A stretch of DNA of 32,745 bases from Allomyces macrogynus ATCC 38327. Lineage: Eukaryota; Blastocladiomycota; Blastocladiomycetes; Blastocladiales; Blastocladiaceae. Positions 11,385 through 22,083 of this stretch are shown here, one piece after another; positions within the stretch are counted from its first letter, which is position 1; every line of letters starts with the position of its first letter. Position numbers and translations under genes: made by a program. Below the pieces are notes generated by a model. The model was given only the letters and a program-made list of their open reading frames with translations, ran no database searches and had not been told where the DNA came from. The stretch is from assembly GCA_000151295.1 (NCBI GenBank), contig GG745370.1, positions 318,887 through 351,631 of the forward strand. Direction: 5' to 3'.

Positions 11385-11810
11385 CTTGGTTGTCGTCCTG
11401 TGCTCGTCGATTTGGCCCCGGGTGAACTTGGTGTCGGGCCTGAGGAGACACAATCGGTCGTGGGCGTTGCAGAGAGAGAGGACACGCACGGGACGATGAG
11501 CACAAAAGGATCGCCGATATTTGATTGGCAGGCACGGGCGCTGACGTGCAGGTGCTGGAGCAGCCAGTTGTGTATGGAAAATGGAAAATGGAACAAAGCG
11601 CTTGCCGTGACCCGTTTTCCACGAAATCGCCTGACCTGGGCGGCAGGGCACGCTGGTTTCATACCACAGTGCCTGGGGCCTCCCAATGCTCCCAAGATTG
11701 CTTCCTAAGCAACTACGAGCAACTACGAGCAACTGCGACCAAACCAACCAAACCAGTCAATGTCGCGAATGTCACAGCACCGCATCGCAGTCAAACCTGT
11801 GCAGAGTCCC
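11385..11810. other. Intergenic between GDSL gene and four-exon gene
   Basis: No gene seen. It is a divergence-free gap between two minus-strand genes, holding the promoter of the GDSL gene and the 3' flank of the next. A short direct repeat reading AACTACGAGC occurs near 11710-11730. Confidence 0.5.
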
Positions 11811-13822
11811 TCACAGCAGCCACGCGAGCTGCCCGTGCAGTGTCGCCGGGTCTTGGTCGGCCCCGTCGTGAGCCGCGACGACGGACACACTTCCGTTCTC
11901 GCCGGTCCATCTATCGCGCGTGACGGTGAGTGTGGTCAACGTGGCACGCGACGAGCTTGCGATTGGCAGTACCGATGCGTCCATGTCTTCGATCGGCGGG
12001 AATGCACCGACACGCGCCGCAAGTGCGCGAGCGACTGGCTCCGCTGCGACCACGCCAGGCCCGTGCTCGACGAGACGTGTTCAGCGGCCGTTGACGCGTC
12101 GGGCGCATACGTGTAGTTAGCGAGCGCATTGTGCAGGCCGGCTGTTAAGCTATCAGCCAATCATTGTCGGTCAGAAGCGGTCTGGAATCATGGATGGCGG
12201 CCGTGCCGGGCCTTGCTGGTCGCGTACCGCATTTCGGGCCCCCGTGCAGCTCGCACGGCTGCCGTCTCGGCTGGCGCAGCGGCAATCGGATCAGTCGGCG
12301 GTGCAGGCAGTTCTCCACCGCTTCCTAGCGCCTTGGCCCGAGTAGACGACCGCTTCGGCCCACCGTTCATGGTCTTGTAGACGGCCGATTTGGGCCAAGC
12401 GGGGGCGGCACGCTTGGTCGCCATAGCCGGCACCTTGTCGACGGCGACGCGCGCTAGTTGCAAGTCAAGATAGGCCACGTCTTGGAGCACTTTTTGAAGG
12501 CGAGCGCAAAGAGTTGGGTAGACCGCGGGGTTGACGGGACTGGCGTCGAGCACGGCCAGGAGCGTCAAGTCGCGGTGGGTGTGCACGACGAGGGATCCAG
12601 GAGAGGTGCCGTGCGCTGCGAGGCCCGCTAGAGGAATGGAAAAGCATGTATGGTCTGGTTCAAGGTTGAAAATTCGGTCAGCTCAGTCTCGCGGGACAAG
12701 CAAATCGATGAGAGGGTGTTCGTACCGGATCGGTCGTCCAAAAACATGGACGCGAGCGACGAGCACTTTGAAACGACGCGCCAAGCCATAATGACCTGCT
12801 CGACGAGCTCGGGCGGGAGCTGGTTCGCGAGCACCACGTCGTCGGCCAAGAGCACCATGGCCAGACCGTCGGCGACGCCCGCGTACGGATCATGAACCAT
12901 GGTCGTGCAGGGGAACCACGATTGCGCCTGCGCGTGCAGGAGCAGCGTGTCCACGTCGAGCGCGACGGCGCGCGCGGCCGGATGGTGCCGCAGCGCGGCC
13001 GTGCCGAACAGGACGCTGGTCATATCGCTGGAAATGGACGACGCGAGCAGGCTGGAGACGAGGTGGTCGAGCCACTTAGTGGTCTTGCGGCGCTGTGATG
13101 ACGATGTGGATGACGCCGACGACGCGGTTGCGTGGACACTGATTTCCGACGAGGTGCTGGCACGATTTGCCCACACTACAAGAAGAAAACGAAATCCAGC
13201 TGTCAGCTGCAGCGCAGATGCTTGCCGTGCTGAATGATCATCCACGCGTACCGTCATTTCCACCCATGAGCTTGGCAATCGCATCGACCTTGCTCACGAC
13301 TGTGCTCGCGCCCGTGAACCGTCCTGTCTCGCGTTCGGTATGCGCAACCTCGGCCACGAGCACCATCAGCTCGTCCGATCCTTTGGCCACCCCAACCACC
13401 TGCGCGACCCAAGCCGTGCCAAGTGCATCCACGACATCCACCGCTTGCGCCTTGCTCGTTGCCGCAATCTGCGCGACCGTCGGCGCCATGGGTCCATTCT
13501 TGCCGATAAACACGCGTCCAGTCCCACCCGCAGACCGCGGCCAATGAGCAACACACTTCAAGCCGACGGGCTCGATGCCAGCAGCGTGTTCCGCGTCGGA
13601 AGCATTGCCGTCATCGCTCGAGTCGTCGGCAGCGCGGTGATTCCTCGACGGAGCGCGATCGCAGGTCGTGTCGACGGTCCAAAGCGTCACGGATAGGAGC
13701 GCAGGCAATAATCGACGTTGAGCGCGTGGAGCTGGAGCGGACGAACTTGAGCGAGACTGCTGGGCATTTTGCGATCGGTTGGGGGTTGCAGTTTGGCGCC
13801 GGTCGTCGTGGAGCGCGAGCAT
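11811..13822 (-). CDS. Unrecognised four-exon gene, 3' frame break
   Basis: Exons 13822-13252, 13175-12726 and 12627-12228, then a last exon from 12149. All three introns start GTACG and end TAG (76, 98 and 78 nt); the first has CTGAC just upstream of its acceptor. The protein would be about 570 aa. Recognisable pieces are a Ser/Arg-rich start, then VDVVDALGTAWVAQVVGV, a Ser-rich loop, WLDHLVSSLLASSISSDM, DGLAMVLLADDVVLANQL, then SLVVHTHRDLTLLAVLD and a Pro/Ala-rich stretch. Alternating hydrophobic strands and Val/Leu-rich helices suggest a globular, perhaps longin-like fold, but I cannot assign a family. In the last exon the coding look moves to the next frame near 12050-12056 and runs to the stop at 11811-11813. 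One base appears to be missing there. The start at 13822 is uncertain. No signal peptide or clear TM helix, so probably intracellular. Confidence 0.55.
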
Positions 13823-14174
13823 CTTGGTGGTGGTTGTGCTTAGGCCTAATCGTGCTCCGTCGAAGAGAATCAGCAAATACTGATAGGAGTGCTGCCATGA
13901 GACCGACGAAACAAGTCGAAAAGAACGTCTCGCAGGCCAATGCACCAATGCCAACGCAATAGCCCTTCTTGGGCCTCTGCGGCGTAACAGAAAGTCGCGG
14001 CGGGCAGCGTAGGGTCTGCAAGCGTGGAGCAGAAGAACGCATCAGAGGAGGGCCAAGCAAGGTCGGTATATTGGAGCATGGAATCCTCCAAGAATGCAGA
14101 CAGAGCAATAAATAACTAGATAGTGTACACGACTCGAACACCATCCATCTTCTCCACCTGTTCACCTACTGCGG
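13823..14174. other. Intergenic
   Basis: No gene seen. It separates the start of the minus-strand gene at 13822 from the stop of the next minus-strand gene at 14175. No TATA box or other signal is obvious. Confidence 0.5.
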
Positions 14175-15163
14175 CTACGCCGCCTTGTCCACGGACGAGC
14201 GCGCCGGCAACGCGGGCTCGCTCGCGCTCGCCATGGCTGGAGCGCCTGGATGACCCGCGGTCGTTGATGCAGCAGAACCGGCGCCTGCACCAGGGTCAGG
14301 CGACCGCACCTGCTCCCAGCGCCGGCTTTGCTTTTTCCGATGCACATAGTGCACACACGTCGCGATCAGGCACGCCGCCCCCGCAATGCTGCCGCACACG
14401 ATGGCAATCACGGCATCGTCGCTCAGCTCAAACTCGTCCTCCTCTTCGTCATCGAAATCGACGTCGAAATCGTCCTCGCTGCCCTCCTCGTCGTCCTCGT
14501 CATCGTCGCTCGCGAAAAACGTCGGGCACGCGTCGTCAAAGTAGATTTGCGTCGCGTTGGTCGACCCGTCGGGGTTAATCGGCGTGAACGTGCAGTTGCG
14601 CGTCGACGCTGATGCTGCGGCCGTCGCACTCGAGTTGAGCAGGTTGGCGGTGGCGGGGAGCCAGTAGCCCAAGGACCCGGTCGGGCCGACAATGGGCGAT
14701 GACGGCGAGCCTGCAAGCATCATCAGTCGATATTTTGGTCATCTGCGGAACGCGACACCGCACTAAACAAGAAAAACCAAGCTACGCACAACGCGGGGAC
14801 CATAAACAACGCACCAACGTCAACCGACCGTGCTGCACTGCTCTTCTTCGGCTTGATTTTGGCGGGTTTGGTGCTGCTGGAGCTCGGCGAGCCGGTTGAC
14901 TGCGGCGTCACGGTGCTGGACGGCAAACTGGCACTTGTCGACGATGCCGTTGCGGTTGGCTGGCTCACTGCTGTGCTCGTTGAGCTTGACTTCGTTCCAC
15001 CTCCACCGGCCTTGGGCAAAGCCGTGACGGGAGTCGCGCCGAGTGTGGCAATAACGGCGACGAGCAGAGCGGCGGCTACGACGAGCAAGACGCGTCGATG
15101 CGTGCGAGCGCGCCTAGTGAGCAAGGTACGAGAGAAGTCGTTGTGGTTGCTGTTGCTGGTCAT
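14175..15163 (-). CDS. Single-pass membrane protein, ectodomain family member without SPRY
   Basis: Two exons, 15163-14815 and 14710-14175, give 294 aa; intron 104 nt, GTGCG..CAG, phase 1. Residues 20-45 are a hydrophobic signal/anchor (VLLVVAAALLVAVIATLGA). Residues 50-105 are a Ser/Thr-rich stalk. From residue 117 comes the ectodomain shared with the genes at 15905 and 18561: GSPSSPIVGPTGSLGYW, then NCTFTPINPDGST and DDACP. Residues 185-215 are almost entirely Asp/Glu. A TM helix follows at about 215-236 (VIAIVCGSIAGAACLIATCV), then HRKKQSRR and an Ala/Pro-rich tail. It ends where its relatives continue into SPRY. Intron position and phase match both relatives. Likely a cell-surface or endomembrane protein; function unknown. 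Confidence 0.82.
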
Positions 15164-15904
15164 GATGGTGCGGTCCTCGAAAAACGGATGCGGACTGGTA
15201 CGTCGCGAGAGTGAGGACCCAATTTTATTTCAAGGCGGCGGGAAGACCCGCCCCGCCACCTCCTCCTCCAAGTCTCCATCGTGCACACGTCGTCGAACAG
15301 GCCGGAGAATGTTTGATTCGGGGCCCAGGCAACGCGCGTGGGTTGGACCACGCGAACACGAGCGGCGCTTTGCCTGGCTCGACTTCTAGGCCCGTTGTCC
15401 TTGTCCTCTGCGAGACCAAATAGCCTGTTCTCGTCCATTCTTGACGTGTTGCCACGTCAAATCTTTCTCTTCATGTCCCGCACGGCTGCTACAACATGCC
15501 GGAATGAATTTTCAAGCTATTGGATGCGCTGTCCGCCGCAGAGGCAGTGTTCTGCAGCAGCCTCTGAGGTGGGGAACGTCGAATGTTGGCGCCCAGAAGC
15601 TCATCGCGGTGTCCCACGCGATGCAAAATGCGTCTCGCAGCTCTGATCGGCCGCCCAGCCAGCCAGGTCGGCCATGAGCCAAGGGAGCTGGGGTGGACGG
15701 TTCCGCATGCAGGGCAAGGAACAAGGGTGATACCCTGACGGCGCTCTCCATTCTCAGCTACCCAGCAGACATGATTGCACGACGAGAAAACGGTATACAT
15801 GTTGCACAAACATGATCGACAAGCACGGGCCCTCTTTTCGCGAGCGCGACCACGACTCCACCCGCGCCCACCCACCCACTTCACGCAGCCAGCGCCGGCG
15901 CGCC
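15164..15904. other. Intergenic
   Basis: No gene seen. An AATAAAAT stretch (minus strand, near 15222-15229) lies about 60 bases above the ATG at 15163 and could be a weak TATA-like element. The remainder is the 3' flank of the gene ending at 15905. Confidence 0.4.
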
Positions 15905-17845
15905 CTAGGGCATGTACGGCGGCAACTCGGCCTCGCTCGCCATTGGGACCATCGGCGCCGGCGGCGGATCCCGGTCCACCCCCTCCTCCAGCCTGTACTC
16001 GTATCCATGCGCGTTCGCGTCCGACCACTGAAACTCGTGCCCGTGCCAGCGCACCTCGATCTCGCACGGCCCGTCGGCGCCAAACGCCGGATGCACGGGC
16101 ACGTACGGCGCCGGCACATTCGCGTCGGTGATATCCGGCAACTTGACGCCGTTGCGCGTGAAGAAGACGGCGCTCGTGCGCGTGTCGATGCCGAGCCCGA
16201 TGATGTCGCCCTCGTGCAGCGGCTTGCCACTGCTGGTCCCACGGGGGCTGCTGTTGACGAGCACTTGGCCCGTGTTTGAATGCAGCGCCAGCGACCACGG
16301 GTGCCGCCCGGGCAGCTGGTACGACGGCGCGGGGAAGTTGGCGAGGCCAATGGCGAGCGTCGTGGTCGGGTCCAACATGGTGATCGCGACCTCGAAGTAA
16401 ATCACATCACGGGTCGTTGGGTGCGGCGTTGGAACGCCCAGCGGCATCGTTGGCCGCAGCCACGGGAGCGAGAGCGCTGTCAGCACGGTCACCTCCGTAT
16501 TGCGGTCCGGTGGAGGGGTCGTCGTGGCCGCCGCCGCCGCCGCCGCCGAGGACGGCGCGGGCTCCAGCGTCCCGAGATCGCTCTCGAGGAACGGAACCTT
16601 GGCGTCGAACGCTGGCGGCGGCCCAGTCGGTGCTGGCGGCGGCGGCAGTGGCGCCGTGCTCGACGACGCGGCCGGTTCCGCGAGCGCCGTTTTCGGGTAA
16701 AACACGACGCGCACGAGCTCGCCGCCATTGCACGTGGCGACCCACACCATGTCAGCGAGCGCCTCGGGCACGGCCAAGTGCGCGACCTGCGCCTTGTCGA
16801 CGAGCTGCGCAACGTTGTTGGGCGTCCAGTGGAAAGCGCGCGCCGGGTACTGCTTGACGAAATCGGCGGCGCGCACGCGAGCGTCCATGACAGACTCGTT
16901 TGGCAGCGGCAGAGTGAGCAGGATTTCGGGCGCGGGTGGAGTCGGTGCGACAGGTTTCGCAGCCGGCTGCTGGTCGGCCTGGCGGCCATTGCGACGCGAT
17001 GGCCGACTGGTCAGTGGAGCAGCAGCGGCGGTCGCACTCTGCTGCTGGCTTTCCGCGAGCCGGTTCTCCCTTTTCCGACGCCGGCGCCGCTGGCCGCGAC
17101 TCTCCCCCTCCCCCTCCCCCTCCCGCTTCTTCTTCTTCTTGCGGCAGCAGCACTTCCACAGGGCAACGAGGAGCCATAGCCCGGCAAGCGCGCCCATCAC
17201 GATCCCGAAAATGGCCCAGTCGCTGAGCCCGCCGCTGTTCGGGCACGCGTCGCCATAGTAGACGGTGGTCGATTTGATCGACCCGTCCAAGTTGGTCTCG
17301 ACAAACGTGCACGTTGCCACGTTCGAGGACTCGGTCAGAGAGTCGTCGGAATAGTAGGTGTACGGCTGCCAGTAACCAGAGTACCCGGCGGGACCGACAA
17401 TGGGCGACGTGGACGAGCCTGGTGGGTGGTGAGTGGAGAGTATCAGTTTACGCATGCATCGTTGCGAGGAGGAGCGCCGGCCGTGCGTGCGCCAAGAAAC
17501 AAAGTGCCAAGACGCACCCCAGCTGCGCGGCACAGATGCAGTGCTCGGAATCGATTTCGGGGAGCTGGAACTGCTCGTGCTGGAGGTCGAAGGCGTGCTG
17601 CCAGGCTTGGCCGTCGACGCGCTTGATGGGCTGCTGCTGCTCGAGCTGGAAGTGCTGGGCTTGCTGCTGCTGCTGCTCGGGCTGGCCGAGCTTGAACTCG
17701 GCGTCGTCGTCCCAGCCGGCAGAGCGGCCACACGAGCCGGCGCGAGCGACACGAAGATCGCGGTGACAGGGAGTGCCGCGGCGCCAATGAGTTGATGCCA
17801 GCGTGTGCGTCGCGGCCGAGAATCACGACCGGCGCGGCGCGTCAT
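15905..17845 (-). CDS. Membrane-anchored SPRY-domain protein (Ssh4-like architecture)
   Basis: Exons 17845-17518 and 17418-15905 give 613 aa. The 99-nt intron (GTGCG..CAG, phase 1) is a multiple of three with no stop, so the frame also reads through it. The intron is inferred from the matching splice in both relatives. Order: signal/anchor (about 15-40), Ser-rich stalk (45-105), shared ectodomain (110-170; SPIVGPAGYSGYW, TCTFVETNLDGS, GDACP), TM helix (about 175-198), poly-basic KCCCRKKKKKR, Arg-rich linker, a shared cytosolic module with NNVAQLVDKAQ, then SPRY (about 447-570; LPGRHPWSLALHS, GDIIGLGIDT, VFFTRNGVKLPDI). TM plus SPRY resembles yeast Ssh4/Ear1, adaptors that bring the ubiquitin ligase Rsp5 to endosomal cargo. 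I see no clear PPxY motif, so that role is inference. Confidence 0.87.
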   Translation of the reverse strand: MTRRAGRDSRPRRTRWHQLIGAAALPVTAIFVSLAPARVAALPAGTTTPSSSSASPSSSSSKPSTSSSSSSSPSSASTAKPGSTPSTSSTSSSSSPKSIPSTASVPRSWGASWHFVSWRTHGRRSSSQRCMRKLILSTHHPPGSSTSPIVGPAGYSGYWQPYTYYSDDSLTESSNVATCTFVETNLDGSIKSTTVYYGDACPNSGGLSDWAIFGIVMGALAGLWLLVALWKCCCRKKKKKREGEGEGESRGQRRRRRKRENRLAESQQQSATAAAAPLTSRPSRRNGRQADQQPAAKPVAPTPPAPEILLTLPLPNESVMDARVRAADFVKQYPARAFHWTPNNVAQLVDKAQVAHLAVPEALADMVWVATCNGGELVRVVFYPKTALAEPAASSSTAPLPPPPAPTGPPPAFDAKVPFLESDLGTLEPAPSSAAAAAAATTTPPPDRNTEVTVLTALSLPWLRPTMPLGVPTPHPTTRDVIYFEVAITMLDPTTTLAIGLANFPAPSYQLPGRHPWSLALHSNTGQVLVNSSPRGTSSGKPLHEGDIIGLGIDTRTSAVFFTRNGVKLPDITDANVPAPYVPVHPAFGADGPCEIEVRWHGHEFQWSDANAHGYEYRLEEGVDRDPPPAPMVPMASEAELPPYMP

Positions 17846-18560
17846 GGTCGAAGGCGGGTGGAGAATGTGCGGGCGATCGAGGCAAGTCGGGGAACCTCGT
17901 GTTGCGAGTCTGGTTCGTGGTCGCGGCCGTCATTTGAAAGGACGGAGGACAAGTACTTCTTGATGGTGCGCATGCGGTAATGGCAATGCAGGGGAACTAA
18001 GGTGGCGATGGCGATGGCGTGAGGGGGCTCTCGTTGGTGGACCTCATAACGGGGGTCAACCCCGTGCTTCCGCAGTTTTGCAGCCCGCTCCCTGGCTTGG
18101 GCGCGCCCGTCGCGCCCATGTGGTGTGAAGGAAGCGGAGCGAGAGATGCAACCTGGTCAAGGCTCGGCGCGCGACCTCGCACACTCTTGCGTTGATGGTG
18201 ACAGCGGGTTGCCTTGCTGTTCGGGTGGCGCACCGGATGGCGATGTGCGGCCATGGTCGGCGCACATCCGCAGTTCTTATGCCTCTGTGCTGCCGGCAGG
18301 TGGCATTGTCGCGCCTGGGTGTCTGTAATCGCCGGGACGCGCCTGGATGGCGGCCGTCACAAGGGCGGCAACGTGTGGACAAGGACAGACTGAGTGAGCC
18401 AAGCATCGAGGACGCACGCGCGCCGGTGCCCAGGTCGCCAGAAAGTGAACAACAGACAGACGGATATATTGGAAGACAGATGCAACATCGATATGTGCCG
18501 CTCCGCGCTGCGCTAACACAAAACCGCGCGCGGAAATGGCACTTCTAATGCGGACTGCGC
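17846..18560. other. Intergenic
   Basis: No gene seen. It holds the promoter side of the gene at 17845 and the 3' flank of the gene ending at 18561. No TATA box is evident. Confidence 0.5.
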
Positions 18561-20562
18561 TCACGGCAGCGGTGTCGTCGTCGTCGTTGGCGCGGGAGGT
18601 GCCGTCGTGCTGGGAACAGCGGCCGCGGCCGGCGGCGGCGACCTTGGCGCGGAAACTGGTGCCGTGGCAGTCGCTGCCGGATCGGCAGGCGCGGCGGTCC
18701 CACGCGCAAACGTCGTGTACGCCGGTAATGCGGGCTCGCCCGGCCGCGGGCTCGGCGCATCCGGGAACGCCGTGGGAGCCGTCGGCATCGCCATCGGCGG
18801 CGGTGGCGGCAAGACGGCCGGGTACGCCGGCACCGCGTCGTCGAGACTGTACGCGAACCCCTTGGCGTCAGCGTCAGCCCATCGGAACCCGCCGTGCCAC
18901 CGCACGGCCACCTCGCACGCGCCATCGGCGCCAATCGCCGGGTGAATCCCGACAAACGGTGCGGGCACTTGCGCGTCGGTAATGTCTGGCAATTTAACGC
19001 CGTTGCGCGTGAAGAAGACGTGGCACGTGCGTGTATCAACGCCGACACCTACCACGTCGCCGGCGCGGTAGGGCTTGCCGTACTCGCGGCCGCGGTCCGA
19101 GTCGGAGACGAACAGCCGACCGTCGTCCGAGTGGTACCCAATGGACCACGGGTGCCACCCGGGGAGGCGGAAAGATGGGTACGGGTAGTGCGTGAGACCG
19201 ATTGCGAGCGTCGCTTGCGGGTCGATCGACTTGATGGAGACTTCAAAGTAGACGACGGCGCGCGTCGTCGCGGGCGGGTTAGGCAGGTTCGCGGGCAGCC
19301 ACGGGAGTGGGAACGCCGTGAACACGGTCACGTCCGGGTCGGTCACGGACATGTGCGGCCCGACAATGGTGGACGGCGGGACGGCGAGCGGCGCCATGGT
19401 CGCCGACGATGACGCGGCTATCATCTGGTCCGACTCGAGCGCAAACTTTTCCTTCTTGTCGAGCTCGGCGGGCATCATGGGCACGCTCGGCCCGGCGAGG
19501 TCCGGGAAAAACACAATTTTGCTCATTTCGCCATTGTCGACGCGCACCTTGCCGGTCGCGTCAGCGGGAACGACAATCTTGGCCGTTTGCGCCTTGTCCA
19601 TGAGCTGCGCAACGTACTCGAGCGACCAGACGATCGTGAGCGGCGGGTTTAAGCGCACAAACTCGGCACCGCGCTCGTTGGCGTCGGCCGACGCCTCGTG
19701 CACTGGGTTGGCGAGCGATCCTTGGGCCGTGACCTCGATCCGCGGCGCGTTGTCGACCTCCTCGACCACTTCCGGCACGTCCGACGCTTGCGGGTTCGAC
19801 AGCGATTCCCACTTGTTCTTGTCCTTCTTCTTTTCCGTCTTCTTTTTGAGGCCGTGGCAGCACATGCACCCCATGGCCGCAGCGGCCCAGTACGCAAACC
19901 CGCAGCAGCAGCAAAGACCCACAATTGAGCCAATGACGATGCCCGCGATCGCGCCGCCGCTCAGACCGCCGTCCGGGTCGGGGCATGTGTTGCCCGTGTA
20001 GTAGGTGGTCGTGTTCGTCGACCCGTCCGGGTTCGTCTTGATAAACGTGCAGTTGCGGATGCGGTTCGAGGACCCAGAGACGGGCACGTAGTAGACGGGG
20101 CCCCAGTATCCGTAGTATCCGGCGGGCCCAATGATCGGGTACGACGGCGAGCCTGGTCGTGGTGAGGCGAAGTGGGTCGTCAGTCTCTTGACGTGGACGG
20201 ATTTGCGCAACGCGGCGAGCAGCTCTCGTTCACTACGCACCATAATAACGGCTCGAGCTGCTACTGCTGCCCGACTTGCTGGTGGTACTGCTGGTGCTCG
20301 AGCCCGACTTGCTGCTGCTACTGCTCGAGCCCGACGAGCTCGACGACGAACCGCTCTTGGACGAGGACGAGGACGAGCTGCTGCCGCCCTTGCTCCCGCC
20401 ACCACCGCCCTTGGGTACGGCGCCGGCAGGCACAATCAGGGCGAGAACGAGGAGGAGGGCGGCAAGCGCGAGAACGAGCTGGTGCAGTCGTCGTGGCGGC
20501 ACGCGGCGGCCCGAGAATCGCCGAGCAGTTCCACTGCGGGACCGCGGTGCGGTGCTGAACAT
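18561..20562 (-). CDS. Membrane-anchored SPRY-domain protein (Ssh4-like architecture), second copy
   Basis: Exons 20562-20241 and 20152-18561 give 637 aa; intron 88 nt, GTGCG..CAG, phase 1. Residues 29-50 are a signal/anchor (LVLALAALLLVLALIVPAGA). Residues 55-105 are a Ser/Gly stalk. The ectodomain spans 108-165 (SPSYPIIGPAGYYGYW, RNCTFIKTNPDGST, GNTCP). A TM helix with CCCC follows at about 173-196, then a second Cys-rich patch (MGCMCC) and KKKTEKKKDK. The cytosolic module (AEFV, YVAQLMDKAQ) and SPRY at about 405-530 (RLPGWHPWSIGYHSDDG, GDVVGVGVDT, VFFTRNGVKLPDI) follow, then a Pro/Ala/Thr tail. LPGW..S..YHSDDG is the form seen in fungal Ssh4 proteins. The juxtamembrane cysteines could be palmitoylated (inference). 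Clear tandem duplicate of 15905-17845. Confidence 0.88.
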
Positions 20563-21350
20563 TACTGGTGGTTGCTGCAAGCTGGTTGCCGGGCAAAGAG
20601 GCAATCGGATGGTGGTTGACCCTCGGGAGCCTGGAGGAGAGAGATCCGAGCGGAAGAAAGTGGTTTGGTGCGCTGAGAGGCGGCCAGACCTTTTTGAAAG
20701 TGCAGCCAAGTCGAATGCATGAGAGAGGCTCGCTCTGCCTTCGAGAACTTGATGGCACGCACGCAACGTGGGTGCCTGGGTCCTCTCACTCTGCCACACA
20801 TCGCCACGCATCCCTCATTCCTTGCGCACTCGCCAACACCACCCATGATCTCCATCTGTCAGCCATGGCTTGCAACGTCAAGTTTGGATGAGCTGCGTGC
20901 GCCGAACTCCCAGGCGCGGGCCACGATTCGCCCGCCTACTTTGACGCGCTGCTGATCGCCCAGCAAGCACAAACAACCCGGACCATGTCAAGCCGCCGAT
21001 ATCATGGCTGCGTCGCGTTTTGACGTGTTGGCGACCACCAACGAACCGTTGGTCGCCGATGCTTACCTCGGGGCGCGGAGCACGCTGGCATGATGCAGCG
21101 CGGCGAGGACTGACAATCGGTCATCAAGGAAGTCGAGGTCGCGTGGTGTGCTTGGTCAGCGATCAGGGCGCGTGTGGGGTCGACGCAGCATCCAACGTGA
21201 TTTGCTGCGTGCCTGGCGCAGGCCACGACGCGCTCGACTGCAATGGCGGCGACGCCGTGATCCGCGTTTTGCCCACTGTCCATTCAAACACCACTTGGTC
21301 CCTGAGCTGAAGGCGATTGTGCTTGACATGTGGTGCTTGCTTGGTGCGCC
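20563..21350. other. Intergenic
   Basis: No gene seen on either strand. The part next to 20562 is the promoter side of the SPRY gene. Open frames here have no domain and overlap on both strands. Confidence 0.5.
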
Positions 21351-21790
21351 CTCGAATTTAACTTCTGGGCAACAACTGAGGGAGGCAAGAAGGTAAGTAG
21401 AGATGGCGCTTTTTGGCAGACAGGAAGGAAATATAGTGGTTTGTGCCTGCTTGCTGAAAGTTATAGGTCAAGAGAACCAAATGCATTGCATCTTGGCTGG
21501 TCATGAGAAATGCAAGGAGTATTCATAGAGCTAGCACTTTGGCATGACCGAACTGGCCATGCTTGGCCATAAATGTTACAGAGAAGTATGATCAGAATTT
21601 GGTCATGCCATAGGGCCATGGTCATGTTTCTTGGAAAAAGAGTTGGCCTCCAAAATCAGAGGCAGACATCAATACAACTTGATAGCCATGAGAAAGAGCA
21701 TAAACAACAGCTTGGCCAGGGGTCTTATTTGGGACTGGGGGCCAGTGATCCAGTGCTTTGACAGCCCTAGGTGGATTGCAAGCGCATTGC
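21351..21790. other. AT-richer island with short inverted repeat
   Basis: Base composition drops sharply to near balanced AT and GC between GC-rich flanks. TGGCATGACC at about 21540 is repeated inverted as GGTCATGCCA at about 21602. Variants of GGCCATG and GGTCATG recur several times over 150 bases. No coding frame is convincing. It looks like a degraded insertion (MITE- or SINE-like) or transferred DNA, but target-site duplications could not be located by eye. Confidence 0.35.
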
Positions 21791-22083
21791 TTCGCGGACG
21801 AGAAGATGCAGCGCATGTCACACGAGATGGCCAGGATGCAAAGCGTCGTGATGTGCTCATTGATCGGCGGTGGCGAGTCGCGGGATGAAATGCTGCACGC
21901 GTCCAACGCTTCCCCACCACTTCGCATCTGGCCCACCCACAGCCCACAGCCCACTGTCGATGAGCTTGCTCTCCCTCCCTGGCGCTCCCTCCACTCCCCT
22001 CAATCCGTTCAAGCAGCTATCAAGATGAATCCGACCGACCCACTTGCTGCCAAGACGCGCAACGCGCAAGCGGCGCCAGCGTG
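21791..22083. other. Intergenic, upstream of the possible small gene
   Basis: No gene seen. CT-rich runs at about 21966-22010 (CTCCCTCCCTGG and similar) precede the ATG at 22084 and could be a fungal pyrimidine-rich promoter segment. Confidence 0.35.

Noticed and set aside
9747..11708. 653-codon plus-strand open frame
   Set aside because: Antisense to the GDSL gene, which has signal peptide, catalytic motifs and splice sites. The plus frame is a shadow.
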